Shown here: positions 42,192 to 52,770 of the stretch, in pieces | Layout of the letters: the number at the start of each line of letters is the position of its first letter | Position numbering within the stretch: the first letter of the stretch is position 1 | Source: Alteromonadaceae bacterium | Lineage (GTDB): Bacteria; Pseudomonadota; Gammaproteobacteria; Enterobacterales; Alteromonadaceae | Assembly: GCA_016765535.1 (NCBI GenBank) | Contig: JAESPQ010000024.1 | Span: forward strand, 14,392 to 78,391 | Length of the DNA: 64,000 nt | Direction of reading: 5' to 3' | Position numbers and translations under genes: made by a program | The notes under the pieces: model-generated | What the model saw: the letters and a program-made list of their open reading frames with translations, nothing else | Told to the model about the DNA's origin: nothing | Databases searched by the model: none

Positions 42192-42464
42192 TTATTTACT
42201 TGGTGGTACGTAACCTTCTATTTCTGGTTCTTTACCTTCAAACAAATAAGCGACCATGGCTTGTTCTAAAAATGCACGATCGTTAGCTTCCATCATGTTC
42301 ATTTTCTTTTCGTTGATCAACATGGTTTGCTTTTTTTGCCACATAGCCCATGCTTCTTTACTAATATTATCAAAAATACGCTTACCCACTTCGCCGGGGT
42401 AAAGTTGAAAGCCTAACCCTTCGGCTTCTTTATCTAAAAATTTACAATGTACTGTGCGACTCAT
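42192..42464 (-). CDS. yggX: oxidative damage protection / Fe(2+)-trafficking protein YggX
   Basis: [51 protein letters not shown]. Confidence 0.96.
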   Translation of the reverse strand: MSRTVHCKFLDKEAEGLGFQLYPGEVGKRIFDNISKEAWAMWQKKQTMLINEKKMNMMEANDRAFLEQAMVAYLFEGKEPEIEGYVPPSK

Positions 42465-42506
42465 AATAAATGTCTTCTCTTATTTGTCAGTGCTAGTTTG
42501 TGGCGA

Positions 42507-43610
42507 CTAAATTGTCGTTGCTAATAAAGTTAATAATTTTTTTGTTGATGCGGCTAGGCCAACATTACTTTGCTGTTGTAAATTATACCATTGTTGTTGG
42601 TTATTTTCGTTAACTTCTTGGCTGTTTATTAATTCACAATCGACCACTAAAGGTGTTATGTCCAAATGAAAGTGACTAAAGGTATGGCGAAATTCAGTTA
42701 ATAGTTGTTGCTCTATTGGTTTTAGGTTTTCTTTTGCTAATAATGCATTTAATTGCTCGAGTTCTGTTATTTCATAAAAACACCATAAACCACCCCAAAT
42801 ACCTGTTGGGGGACGCTTTTCCATTAGCACTAATTCTTCTTCGTTTCCTTCTACATGGGTTTTAATGCGCGGGATCACCATTATAGTGCGTTTTTCAGGA
42901 ATTTTTTTCTTTGGTTTTTTTTGTGGGTATTGGCTTTGTAAGTCAGCAGCTTTGGCTAAGCAAGAATATTGTACTGGGCATTGCTCGCAATTGGGCTTGC
43001 TGCGTGTGCAAACGGTTGCGCCTAAGTCCATCATGGCTTGATTATAAAAGGCAGTGTCTTGTGTCGGTGTTAACTGCTCGGTGAGTTGCCATAAGGTTTT
43101 ATCAAATTTACTCAAACCATTATAACCGTCAACTAAATAGCAACGCGCTAAAACACGTTTTACATTACCGTCGAGTATCGATTGTGCTTGATTGAGTGCT
43201 AATGACAAAATGGCACCAGCGGTTGAGCGACCAATGCCAGATAAAGCGATCACTTCATCTATATTTTCTGGAAACTTCCCCTGAAAATCATCTCTAATAG
43301 TTTTTGCCGCTTTATGTAAATTACGGGCGCGGGCGTAATAACCTAAACCAGTCCAATGATGTAGTACTGTATCTTCATCGGCATTAGCTAATGCAATAAT
43401 CGTTGGAAAGCTTTTCATAAAGCGTTGGTAATAAGGAATAACGGTTGCCACTTGGGTTTGTTGCAGCATAATTTCAGAAACCCACACGCTATAGGGCGTT
43501 TTATTTTGTTGCCAAGGTAAGTGTTTTCTTCCTTGTCGGTGATACCAACTAACAATTAGTTGGCTAAATTGTAAAGCGGAGTCTTGCTTTATAGTGATAC
43601 TTTGGCTCAT
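42507..43610 (-). CDS. mutY: A/G-specific adenine glycosylase
   Basis: [34 protein letters not shown]; Fe-S cluster cysteines [17 protein letters not shown]. Confidence 0.97.
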   Translation of the reverse strand: MSQSITIKQDSALQFSQLIVSWYHRQGRKHLPWQQNKTPYSVWVSEIMLQQTQVATVIPYYQRFMKSFPTIIALANADEDTVLHHWTGLGYYARARNLHKAAKTIRDDFQGKFPENIDEVIALSGIGRSTAGAILSLALNQAQSILDGNVKRVLARCYLVDGYNGLSKFDKTLWQLTEQLTPTQDTAFYNQAMMDLGATVCTRSKPNCEQCPVQYSCLAKAADLQSQYPQKKPKKKIPEKRTIMVIPRIKTHVEGNEEELVLMEKRPPTGIWGGLWCFYEITELEQLNALLAKENLKPIEQQLLTEFRHTFSHFHLDITPLVVDCELINSQEVNENNQQQWYNLQQQSNVGLAASTKKLLTLLATTI

Positions 43611-43780
43611 TTATAATGACTTATTTTTAAATAATAATAATGTTATGGCTGAGCAGTGTAGTAAAATAGTGAAAACAGCTCAATAAATGTATTTTTTTAT
43701 TGGCAAATAACTTATTTAATACTATGCTCCGCGGTAATTGTATAAATGCATAGATTAGCGCAAACACAAAAGGTTTTATC

Positions 43781-44119
43781 ATGAAAATAGACGCAAAAAA
43801 TCGTAGTACCCGTTTACGTAAAAAATTACGTGTTGATGAATTTCAAGAGTTAGGTTTTGATGTCGCATGGCAGTTTAATGAAGGTATTACCGGTGAAGAA
43901 TTAGATACTTTTATAACTAAATTTTTTGCTGAAGTTATTGAACCTAATGGTTTAGGTTTTGGTGGTGAGGGCGATCATTTATGGCATGGTTTAATTTGCA
44001 CACAAAAATTAGGTAAATGTACCAATGAACATCGTCAAGCGGTTGAAAAATGGTTAACTGACAATGGTGCTAAATCAGCATCGGTTAGTGAGCTTTACGA
44101 TGTATGGTGGGCTGAATAA
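43781..44119 (+). CDS. yggL: YggL family (DUF469) protein
   Basis: NRSTRLRKKLRVDEFQELGFDVAWQF...GLGFGGEGDHLWHGLICTQKLGKCTNEHRQAVEKWL. Confidence 0.93.
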   Translation: MKIDAKNRSTRLRKKLRVDEFQELGFDVAWQFNEGITGEELDTFITKFFAEVIEPNGLGFGGEGDHLWHGLICTQKLGKCTNEHRQAVEKWLTDNGAKSASVSELYDVWWAE

Positions 44120-44186
44120 CTTTATTCGTCATAAATGAACTTTATACTGCGTTCCTTACCTTGTTTTTTAACATCACTTAGTGAAC

Positions 44187-44437
44187 TAAGCTCAGTGAAA
44201 AATCAAGATAATCGCCTTGTCTAAAGCCCATTTATTTAGATTAAAGAGTCTCTTAAAATTTTAAAATACTTTATACGGCGTTAAGTAAATTTGAAATAGG
44301 TTAACTATGTCTACATTTACTTGCCTTGTCTAAACTGTTTTTAATTCTCTCAGACTGAATTTAATTTATTGGGATAAGCTCCGTGAAAAATTAAGATAAG
44401 CGCCTTGTCTAAAACCCATTTATTTAGAATAAAGAGT
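44187..44437 (+). repeat. pair of 63-bp direct repeats (44187-44249 and 44375-44437) bracketing a structured repeat
   Basis: 58 of 63 positions identical by eye; bracketed family 3 copy D at 44271-44358. Confidence 0.88.
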
Positions 44438-44460
44438 TATAGTTAGAATTGTCGCAGCAA

Positions 44461-44583
44461 GACAATATCTCCTGCATTGTCTAATAAATTACATCCCTGT
44501 AACGTAAGCTACGACCTACATGGCTAATAGTGTTTTTTGTCGGATTAAAATCCGTATATGGTTAACGGTGTTTGTTTGTAGGT
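44461..44583. repeat. twin-hairpin element plus ACCTACA...TGTAGGT-bounded repeat
   Basis: gacaatatctcctgcattgtc + ttacatccctgtaa, then acctaca...cggattaaaatccg...tgtaggt. Confidence 0.8.
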
Positions 44584-44638
44584 TTTCACGAGCGTAGCGA
44601 GGCACAACATTTTTATAAGTAACAAAAGTAAAAATAAT

Positions 44639-45373
44639 ATGAATGATAAAACCCAAAGAACCCATAAAACCATTGAACAAGCTGAGCAAGAAGGTAAATA
44701 TATCCGTAAAGTGCGTAGTTTTGTTAAGCGCGAAGGGCGTTTAACTAAAGCGCAAGAGCGGGCTATTAATGATCATTGGCAAACTATGGGGCTAAATCAT
44801 AGTGACGGCGCAATTAATATCGCTAAGCTGTTTGGTAACGACAACCCATTAGTGCTTGAAATTGGCTTTGGTATGGGAAAATCGCTGGTTGAAATGGCAA
44901 AAAATGCACCCAAGCTAAATTTTATTGGCGTTGAGGTACATAAACCCGGTGTTGGTGCTTGTATTGCATTAGCGGTTGAACAGGGAATTACTAATTTAAA
45001 AGTATATGAACATGATGCCATTGAAGTTTTGGCTGATTGTATTGCTGATCAAAGTTTAACCACAGTGCAATTGTTTTTTCCTGATCCTTGGCATAAAAAG
45101 AAACATCATAAGCGCCGTATTGTTCAAACGAGTTTTGTTGAAAGTATTCGTCAAAAATTAAAAGTTGGCGGTGTTTTCCACATGGCGACTGATTGGCAAA
45201 ATTATGCGGAATGTATGCTTGACGATATGAAAAATTCAGCAGGTTTTGAAAATTTATCGCCAAGTAATGATTATGTACCACGTCCCGATTCACGTCCTTT
45301 AACTAAGTTTGAAAACCGTGGTCAGCGTTTAGGTCATGGTGTTTGGGATTTACAATTTAAGTGTATAGATTAG
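44639..45373 (+). CDS. trmB: tRNA (guanine-N7)-methyltransferase
   Basis: [37 protein letters not shown]. Confidence 0.97.
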   Translation: MNDKTQRTHKTIEQAEQEGKYIRKVRSFVKREGRLTKAQERAINDHWQTMGLNHSDGAINIAKLFGNDNPLVLEIGFGMGKSLVEMAKNAPKLNFIGVEVHKPGVGACIALAVEQGITNLKVYEHDAIEVLADCIADQSLTTVQLFFPDPWHKKKHHKRRIVQTSFVESIRQKLKVGGVFHMATDWQNYAECMLDDMKNSAGFENLSPSNDYVPRPDSRPLTKFENRGQRLGHGVWDLQFKCID

Positions 45374-45454
45374 TTTTTGCGCTCGTTATATAATCTTTTT
45401 TATAAGTAATAGCCAGTAGTATAGTTAATCGTTGAATTCAAATAGGAAAACAGA

Positions 45455-46525
45455 ATGTCTATAGTAGTAAAGCCACTTGAAGAAAGTAAACGTGGTACTT
45501 GTCCGCAAGAGTATAGTTTTGGCGGAACATTTTCTGATCATATGTTTACGCAAGATTATGATCCAGTCAATGGTTGGCATAATATTGAAATTACGCCTTA
45601 TCATGCATTATCACTAGACCCTTCTGCGGCAGTCTTACACTATAGCCAAGAAATTTTTGAAGGCTTAAAAGCTTATCGTCGTGTTGATGGCGGTATTAAT
45701 TTATTTCGCGCTGAAGAAAATGCTAAGCGCTTTAATCGTTCAGCTAAACGTATGGTAATGCCTGAAGTTGATACTGACTTACATCTTGATGCGATTAAAA
45801 AATTAGTTGCTTTAGATCATAATTGGGTACCTGATCAAGATGGCTCGTCTCTATATATTCGTCCAACGATGATCGCCACTACACCCAAATTAGGTTTAGG
45901 TGCTAGCGCTAATTACACTCACTTTATTATTACTGGTCCTGCGGGCGCTTATTTTAAGGGCGGTTTAAGTCCTATTTCGGTTTATGTTGCTGATAAATAT
46001 CGTCGTGCGGTTAAAGGCGGTGTTGGTGAAGCTAAAACGGGTGGTAACTATGCGGCAAGTTTATATGCTTCAGAAGAAGTTGCCAGCCAAGGTTATTCAC
46101 AAGTGTTATGGCTTGATGCGATTGAAGGGCGCTTTATTGAAGAAGTTGGCGCAATGAATATTTGCTTTGTTTATGAAGGTAAGCGCATCGTAACGCCTGC
46201 TTTAAGCGGCAGTATTTTACCCGGTATTACCCGTGATTCTATTTTAAAACTTGCACCTACTCTGGGCTATGAAATTAGTGAAGAACGCTTAGATATCAAT
46301 ACTATTTTAACTGATATTGACAGTGGTAAAATTACCGAAGTATTTGGGTGTGGCACTGCGGCGGTTGTTGCCCCAGTAGGTGCTTTAGCCTTTAATGGCA
46401 CAGACCATGTTATTAATAATAATCAAACGGGTGATGTTGCTAAGCACCTTTATGATGAATTAACGGGTATTCAGTATGGCACTCGTGAAGATCGTTTTGG
46501 TTGGATCACAGCAGTTGAGTTGTAG
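45455..46525 (+). CDS. ilvE: branched-chain amino acid aminotransferase
   Basis: HYSQEIFEGLKAYRRVDGGINLFRAEENAKRFNRSAKRM; KTGGNYAASLYA PLP lysine region. Confidence 0.95.
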   Translation: MSIVVKPLEESKRGTCPQEYSFGGTFSDHMFTQDYDPVNGWHNIEITPYHALSLDPSAAVLHYSQEIFEGLKAYRRVDGGINLFRAEENAKRFNRSAKRMVMPEVDTDLHLDAIKKLVALDHNWVPDQDGSSLYIRPTMIATTPKLGLGASANYTHFIITGPAGAYFKGGLSPISVYVADKYRRAVKGGVGEAKTGGNYAASLYASEEVASQGYSQVLWLDAIEGRFIEEVGAMNICFVYEGKRIVTPALSGSILPGITRDSILKLAPTLGYEISEERLDINTILTDIDSGKITEVFGCGTAAVVAPVGALAFNGTDHVINNNQTGDVAKHLYDELTGIQYGTREDRFGWITAVEL

Positions 46526-46549
46526 CTAATAACTGTGTGGCTATTGTTA

Positions 46550-46815
46550 TATACTCATGATACTTCAAAATGTCTGTTTCAGGACGTCTGAGCAATTCAT
46601 GATCAAGGCGCCTCTTTTTATTAATGGTTACTCCCTTAACAAAAGAGGCAACGACGAGCATGGTTTGCTCAGCCGTCCCCGTAGGGCGAGTTTAAAAGGC
46701 TTATATGCTGCGTTATTGATTTCGACAAGGGAATAACCATTATCCTCAATCAATGCCTTGCCTCTAAGCCTTTTAATTCTCGCTGAAACGAGTATTTCGA
46801 GGTAACATGAGTATA
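46550..46815. repeat. structured foldback/MITE-like element, family 3 copy A (266 bp)
   Basis: Imperfect terminal inverted repeats tatactcatgatacttcaaaat / gtatttcgaggtaacatgagtata; arms ggacgtctgagcaa/ttgctcagccgtcc and gcgagtttaaaaggctta/taagccttttaattctcgc. Confidence 0.88.
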
Positions 46816-46830
46816 GTGATGCCACTGTAT

Positions 46831-46875
46831 TTAGAACCTAGGCTCTAGGTTCTAAAGCCTGATCTTTGTCAGGAC
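46831..46875. repeat. two consecutive hairpins downstream of the family 3 element
   Basis: ttagaacctag-gct-ctaggttctaa (perfect 11 bp) and cctgatctttgtcagg. Confidence 0.75.
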
Positions 46876-46916
46876 GACAATAACGTATCAAAAAATTACA
46901 ACAATATTATTTTTTG

Positions 46917-47258
46917 TTAATCTAAATATTGCCTTTCTAAGTGCATTAAATGTTGGCTATTACGGACATTATTTGTTGTCTGTAGCCATTGTTTGTCAAT
47001 AATTTCGTAATAAATTGCCGCTTGTAAGATACGTATTGGGTATTGCGTCCAATAATAAATAGTTGCGTCAATATGTGCTTGTGTATTAGGAAATTGCTCA
47101 CTGCGCTGGTTAGTTAAGTCTTCTTTAATTACCGCAATAACTTTAGCTTTTACTTCGCTATTAAGTAATGCTTTAAATTTATTAAATTGTTTAGCTCGGT
47201 ACAATTGCCAAGCTAGCCAAATAAGCAAGGCAAGTGCAGGTAATACGATAAATTCCAA
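46917..47258 (-). CDS. hypothetical protein with N-terminal membrane anchor
   Basis: MEFIVLPALALLIWLAWQLYRAKQF, then a soluble helical region. Confidence 0.55.
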   Translation of the reverse strand: MEFIVLPALALLIWLAWQLYRAKQFNKFKALLNSEVKAKVIAVIKEDLTNQRSEQFPNTQAHIDATIYYWTQYPIRILQAAIYYEIIDKQWLQTTNNVRNSQHLMHLERQYLD

Positions 47259-47286
47259 GTTTGATTCTCTTTGGTTAAATGTTGTT

Positions 47287-47366
47287 AAGATCCTGACCTT
47301 CGTCAGGATGATAATGCCATCAGGAATGGTAAAAAGTATGTCATGCTGAACTTGTTTCAGTATCTC
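47287..47366. repeat. GTCATCCTGA-type palindromic repeat
   Basis: agatcctgaccttcgtcaggatgat and gtcatgctgaacttgtttcagtatct. Confidence 0.85.
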
Positions 47367-47439
47367 TATTTATTATTATACAAGCTGTTTTTATATGCGG
47401 TAAATATTAACACTCACTCATAAACTATTCATCATTAAA

Positions 47440-47961
47440 CTACTCTGTTTTAAACTTTGCGCCTTCAAATTCAAGTAATTTAGCTTTTAATGCTAAACCA
47501 CCGGCATAACCCGTTAATTTACCATTAGTTCCAATAACGCGATGACAAGGAATGATCAATGCAATAGGGTTAGCTCCATTAGCACTACCTACAGCGCGCA
47601 CTGCTTTAGGATTATTAATGGTATTGGCAAGCCAAGCGTAACTTTTAGTTTCGCCTTGCTTTATAGTGGTAAGCGCTTGCCATACTTGTTGTTGAAATTT
47701 AGTGCCTTGAGGGACGAGTTTTAAATTGAAATTTACGCGTTGTTTAGCAAAGTATTGATCGAGTTGTTGGTAAACATCAGCAAAAATAGTCTGCTGTTTA
47801 TTAAGTTGTTGATAATCAAGTGGTATGTTTGTATTTTTATCGCCATCAATAAATTCTAAACTCATTAATCCTTGATCGTTGGCGGTGAGTGAAATATCTC
47901 CAAAAGGTGATTGATAATAAGTAAAATACATTGGAAACTCTCTTGTTATATTGTTAATCAA
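47440..47961 (-). CDS. ogt: methylated-DNA-protein cysteine methyltransferase
   Basis: NGANPIALIIPCHRVIGTNGKLTGYAGGLALKAKLLEFE with PCHRV active site. Confidence 0.96.
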   Translation of the reverse strand: MINNITREFPMYFTYYQSPFGDISLTANDQGLMSLEFIDGDKNTNIPLDYQQLNKQQTIFADVYQQLDQYFAKQRVNFNLKLVPQGTKFQQQVWQALTTIKQGETKSYAWLANTINNPKAVRAVGSANGANPIALIIPCHRVIGTNGKLTGYAGGLALKAKLLEFEGAKFKTE

Positions 47962-47996
47962 TTATTGTTTTGTCACTGTTCTTGTTATTTTATTAT

Positions 47997-49418
47997 TTAA
48001 TGGCCTAACGAGTACCATAAATAAATAGCCGCATAAGCACGCCATGGTCGCCATTGTTCACTGAGGGCCAAAATATCTTTATTGCTAAGTTTTTTGTCGT
48101 TCATTGTTAGCGCTTTAATTATGCCTAAATCGGCACTTGGAAAAGCATCAGGATCACTTAACCCGCGCATTGCTAAATAATTTACCGTCCAAGGGCCAAT
48201 ACCTTTGATGGTAATTAACTGTTTTTCTAGTGCTTCAATACTGGAGTAACAAGATAATATATCACTGTGCTCTAGGTAAAAATCAAGCCAATTATGTAGT
48301 GTGCTAATACGTGATTTAGTTAAACCGATGTTTTGATAATCTACATTAATTAACTCTTTTTGATTAGGAAATATATGTGTTAAACCAAAGGGGTTTGCTA
48401 GTGCTTTGTCACCATATTTTACACTAATACGATTAGCTAATGTGGTCGCTGCTTTTACCGATATTTGCTGCCCTAAAATAGCACGAATAGAAAATTCAAA
48501 TTTATCCCAACAGCCAGGTAATCGTAATCCTGGATATTGTTTAATCACCATTTTTAATTGCAGATGATGACTTAAATATTGATGAATAACTAACATGTCG
48601 GCATCAAGATCAAACATTCGTCTTACACGAATTATTACTTGATTTAAATAGCGGTAATCTTCAAGTTGTACGGTGAGCCTTAAAGCTAATTTATTAGTGA
48701 TGGCACTGACTTCAAACCAACCTTTTGTACTGTTTATTTCAATAGTACGGCGGTAATGTGTCTCGCTTACTTGTTCTACACTATCAAGTTGGCGCAAACG
48801 AAAAAAGCTTAACATTAATGGCCAATCAAACGGCGGACGATAAGCAAGTTCAATATTTACGCTAGTTGTGGTGATCAGTTTTTCACGGGGTGTCTTTTTA
48901 ATTGCTGATGGCGTGCATTTATAGGCGAGTTTAATTGCTTCATTAAAACGACGAATACTATTAAAGCCTGCCGCAAAAGCAATTTCGGTAATACTTAAGC
49001 GGGTAGTTTTAAGTAACTTGCTGGCGAGTAATAATTTTTGATTGTGTAAATACTTACTTGGTGGCAAGCCATAATGCTTAATAAATATTCGCCTTAGCTG
49101 GCGTTCGCTAAGCTGAAAATTTTCACAAATTGTTGTCAAAGAACTTCCTGACTCTAATGCTTGCGTAAGTTGTTTTATTGAACGCGGAATATGAGTTTGA
49201 GGAGCTAATTCAGGTAAGCAACGTTTACAAGGTCTAAATCCTGCGGCTTGCGCTTGTAAAGCATTTTTATAATAACGAACATTTTCTTCTTTGGGCGCAC
49301 GTGCTGGGCAAATTGGGCGACAAAAAATTCCCGTGGTTAATACCGCAGTAAAAAATTTACCATCAAAGCGGACATCTTTACTTAAACGAGCTTGTTGGCA
49401 AATGTTGTTATTGAGCAT
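47997..49418 (-). CDS. Ada-type Zn/AraC domain fused to AlkA-type DNA glycosylase
   Basis: FDGKFFTAVLTTGIFCRPICPARAPKEENVRYY...FRPCKRCLPE; AraC HTH; C-terminal HhH ITIKGIGPWTVNYLAMRGLSDPDAFPSADLG. Confidence 0.94.
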   Translation of the reverse strand: MLNNNICQQARLSKDVRFDGKFFTAVLTTGIFCRPICPARAPKEENVRYYKNALQAQAAGFRPCKRCLPELAPQTHIPRSIKQLTQALESGSSLTTICENFQLSERQLRRIFIKHYGLPPSKYLHNQKLLLASKLLKTTRLSITEIAFAAGFNSIRRFNEAIKLAYKCTPSAIKKTPREKLITTTSVNIELAYRPPFDWPLMLSFFRLRQLDSVEQVSETHYRRTIEINSTKGWFEVSAITNKLALRLTVQLEDYRYLNQVIIRVRRMFDLDADMLVIHQYLSHHLQLKMVIKQYPGLRLPGCWDKFEFSIRAILGQQISVKAATTLANRISVKYGDKALANPFGLTHIFPNQKELINVDYQNIGLTKSRISTLHNWLDFYLEHSDILSCYSSIEALEKQLITIKGIGPWTVNYLAMRGLSDPDAFPSADLGIIKALTMNDKKLSNKDILALSEQWRPWRAYAAIYLWYSLGH

Positions 49419-49657
49419 AAAAAATTATAATCGTGTGACTGTAAAGGTACTTTATCATAGAGACAAAATTAAAAATTAACTGGCGATATTCGGACAAGTC
49501 TAAAAATTGATAAAATTGAGAGATAAAACGTATCATTTTTTATGATTTTATTTTTAGAGTAATTATCAAGGCTCTTGCATATAAAAAATTTTCGTTATTC
49601 CTTTGTTAGTAAAAATTGTATATTGTTAATGTACAATAATAATTATCCCCTGTCATT

Positions 49658-50710
49658 ATGCAATCACTCTCGTTGTTTTTCGCTAATTTTGCCTTTGCGC
49701 AAATGTTAATGTGTGCGCTATTTTTATTGCCTATGTGGCGTAAAAATCAAGCGGTACGTTTGTTTATAATGCTTATGCTAGTTGGTAGTGGTTATTGGCT
49801 TGGCGCTATTTTTCCGCAATTAGCCAATCATTCTTTTTTAGGGTGGTTACAATTTATTGCGGGTAATGCACTGCCGGGTGTTTTTTGGTTGGTGGGGTTA
49901 AGTTTGTTTGCGGAGCATTTTGAATTAAAAACTAAACATTATGTTATTGCTGCCTTAACGCTTTTTATTCCTTTAACGTCACAATTTTTTCAATGGGCAT
50001 TTACTACACCTTTGGTTGTCGGAACTTGGTCATACACACTGATAAAATATGGAGATATGGCGCTCGAACTTGGCTTAATTAGTCATGCTTTGTTTATTGC
50101 ATTGAAGTATTGGCGTGATGATTTAGTACAAGAACGTCGTTATATTCGTGGTGGTGTGATCAGTATTTCTGCCTTGTATATTGTTGTTGTTATTGCTGTC
50201 GAACAATTATTTAATATTCACTGGCAAGGCTTTGACTTAATTAAATCATTATTATTAGCAGGCTTAATTACAGCGATTAATTTATTGATTTTTACGCTTA
50301 GAGAGTCAAGTTTATTTGCCTTAGTTAATACTAATAAAAAAGATATAGCGACAGTTGTTATTAAAAAGCCCCCTTCAAAAGATGTCGAAAAAATTATTTT
50401 ATCCATGACAAATGAAAAATTATATCAGCAAGATGGGCTAACTATTGCTAGTTTGGCAAGGCATTTATGCATTCATGAATATAAATTACGGCAATTAATT
50501 AATGGCGAATTAAATTATCGTAATTTTAATGATTTTCTTAACTTTTATCGTATTCAAGAAGTCACGCAAGAATTACAAAATAAAAATGATGGACAATTAC
50601 CTATTTTAACACTGGCATTAGAAAGTGGCTTTAGAAGTTTAAGCTCGTTTAATAAGGCATTTAAAAATACCCACGGTATGACACCAACAGAATACCGCAA
50701 ACAAGTTTAA
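49658..50710 (+). CDS. AraC family regulator with N-terminal multi-TM domain
   Basis: Several N-terminal hydrophobic helices; C-terminal HTH LTIASLARHLCIHEYKLRQLINGELNYRNFNDFLNFYRI...ALESGFRSLSSFNKAFKNTHGMTPTEYRK. Confidence 0.9.
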   Translation: MQSLSLFFANFAFAQMLMCALFLLPMWRKNQAVRLFIMLMLVGSGYWLGAIFPQLANHSFLGWLQFIAGNALPGVFWLVGLSLFAEHFELKTKHYVIAALTLFIPLTSQFFQWAFTTPLVVGTWSYTLIKYGDMALELGLISHALFIALKYWRDDLVQERRYIRGGVISISALYIVVVIAVEQLFNIHWQGFDLIKSLLLAGLITAINLLIFTLRESSLFALVNTNKKDIATVVIKKPPSKDVEKIILSMTNEKLYQQDGLTIASLARHLCIHEYKLRQLINGELNYRNFNDFLNFYRIQEVTQELQNKNDGQLPILTLALESGFRSLSSFNKAFKNTHGMTPTEYRKQV

Positions 50711-50826
50711 TTTTATTTTATTTAATTCATTGTTATTACAGTGAATTTTTATTTTTAATACGTGTTTTTTAGAATCCGTCAGCTTTTTTTAGTAATCCGT
50801 AAGCTTTAACTTATCAGCTAAGTATA

Positions 50827-51489
50827 GTGAATTATCTTCTTTTACTTACTTGGTGCTTTATGGTTGTGCGGTTTATTATTTTTATCTTCTTTTTTGTTTT
50901 TTTTGCAGTTCACGCAAATTCTCAAAACCTACCAACAAGACAACCAAAAAGCTTTCAACAGTGTGTGGCTTGTCATGGTGATAGCGCACAAGGTAATAGT
51001 GATTTAAAAGCGCCAGCCTTAGCGGGTCAATCTAGTGGGTATTTACATCGACAACTTCATAATTTTACTAATGGTTTACGAGGCAAACATTCACAAGATA
51101 TTGGTGGTCAACAAATGGCGGCAATAGCAAAAAAATTAAACACTAGCGAAATAACTTTATTAGTAAATTATATTGCCACTTTATCTGAACCACAGATTAA
51201 TGATGAAAAAATAGCCGGAGATTTAAAAAATGGTTCTCGTTACTATCAAGCCAAATGTGGTGCTTGTCATGGTGGTGTTGCACAAGGTAATAACATGTTT
51301 AAGGCACCGCGATTAGCCGCACAAAATTATGCCTACCTAACCCTACAAATGGCTAATTTTCAACAAGGTGTACGCGGTACTGAGAAGCAAGACAAATATG
51401 GTCGGCAAATGGCAATGATGGCAAAAACTGTTTCAGCCAAAGAATTGCATGATATTTTATATTTTATTAACCAGCAAAAGGTTAAATAA
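50827..51489 (+). CDS. di-heme class I cytochrome c (c4-like)
   Basis: Two CXXCH motifs (CVACHGDSAQG, CGACHGGVAQG), signal peptide. Confidence 0.92.
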   Translation: MNYLLLLTWCFMVVRFIIFIFFFVFFAVHANSQNLPTRQPKSFQQCVACHGDSAQGNSDLKAPALAGQSSGYLHRQLHNFTNGLRGKHSQDIGGQQMAAIAKKLNTSEITLLVNYIATLSEPQINDEKIAGDLKNGSRYYQAKCGACHGGVAQGNNMFKAPRLAAQNYAYLTLQMANFQQGVRGTEKQDKYGRQMAMMAKTVSAKELHDILYFINQQKVK

Positions 51490-51500
51490 GGTTAGTCTAA

Positions 51501-52718
51501 ATGAGACATTTTATTTTAATTTTATTGCTGATGTTTTTTAGTAATGCAAAAGCTATGGCAAGTGATACTTTTACCTTGGTATCACACTGTCCACCAAGCT
51601 TTGAGCTTATTAAAGTGGCTAATCAACCAAGTGTTTGTCATTTAGTTAACTTGTATCAGTTTTATGATTCGGTACAAAATCGCGGTGTTGGTGGGCTACA
51701 TACGTCATTACCTAAACATCGAGATGGCTTTACTCCACAACAAATTGATTTAGGACGTTATTTGTTTTTTGATCCCTTGCTATCAAAAGATGGCTCCTTA
51801 AGTTGTGCCAGTTGCCATCAACCTGATAAAGGTTTTAGTGACGGTTTAGATCGAAGTATTGGTATTACGGGTGAAAAAGTGGCTCGTAGCGCACCTAGTT
51901 TATGGAATGTCGCTTTTTTAGATAAACTATTTTGGGATGGAAGGGCAACAACACTTGAACAACAAGCGCAAGGTCCATTATTTAGCCCCGTTGAAATGGG
52001 CAATACGCCTGATCATTTATTGCTTTCTTTAGTAAATAATAAAGTTTATGAAAGGTTGTTCGTTGAAGCTTTCCCAAAACAGATAAAATTAACGCTAGCA
52101 CAGGTTTATCGTGCCTTAGCGGCCTTTCAATCAACTTTGATTTCACTTAATAGCCGTTATGATCATTATGCGCAAGGTTATCATAAAGCACTGAGTAAAA
52201 AAGAAATTGCGGGTTTAAATATCTTCCGCTCGTTTGTTGCTCGCTGTGCTGAATGTCATCAACCACCATTATTTACTAATAATCAAATTGCGGTGATCGG
52301 TAGCCCTGATCCTAAGGGAATGCCGTTTGATATTGGCGCACAAAAAACTTATCAAGATTTAGGCGTTAGTACAGAAAAAGCACAAAAACTGCGCGGTGGT
52401 TTTAAAGTACCTACCCTTAGAAATATTGTTAAAACAGCTCCTTATATGCATTCTGGTCGGTATGAAAAGTTGCGAGATGTAGTTAAGTTTTATAATGATG
52501 GTCGTGGTAATTCAGTGCCTAAAAACGAAAAATTACTTTTGCACTGGCATATATGGGAACCAAACCTTACTGATGAAGAGTTGGATCTTATCGTTACTTT
52601 TTTAGGTACTTTAACGGATGAAAGTTTAATGCCACAAATACCTAAAAAATCACCTTCGGGTTTAGCCATTGTTGATAAAAGCTATCAAATAAATAGAGTT
52701 TCTCAAAAAACAAAATAA
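51501..52718 (+). CDS. di-heme cytochrome c peroxidase / MauG family
   Basis: CASCHQPDKGFSDGL, SAPSLWNVAFLDKLFWDGRA, CAECHQPPLF, KVPTLRNIVKTAPYMHSGRY. Confidence 0.94.
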   Translation: MRHFILILLLMFFSNAKAMASDTFTLVSHCPPSFELIKVANQPSVCHLVNLYQFYDSVQNRGVGGLHTSLPKHRDGFTPQQIDLGRYLFFDPLLSKDGSLSCASCHQPDKGFSDGLDRSIGITGEKVARSAPSLWNVAFLDKLFWDGRATTLEQQAQGPLFSPVEMGNTPDHLLLSLVNNKVYERLFVEAFPKQIKLTLAQVYRALAAFQSTLISLNSRYDHYAQGYHKALSKKEIAGLNIFRSFVARCAECHQPPLFTNNQIAVIGSPDPKGMPFDIGAQKTYQDLGVSTEKAQKLRGGFKVPTLRNIVKTAPYMHSGRYEKLRDVVKFYNDGRGNSVPKNEKLLLHWHIWEPNLTDEELDLIVTFLGTLTDESLMPQIPKKSPSGLAIVDKSYQINRVSQKTK

Positions 52719-52770
52719 AAATAAAGTCAAAAGTAACAGTAATCATCTTAGCGAGCAAACGGAGAATAGA

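Noticed and set aside
44991-45293. 100-aa antisense ORF opposite trmB
   Set aside because: Shadow ORF in a conserved gene; no start-site signals or recognisable domain.
46628-46825. ORF of 65 aa on - strand
   Set aside because: Entirely within the 266-bp structured element.
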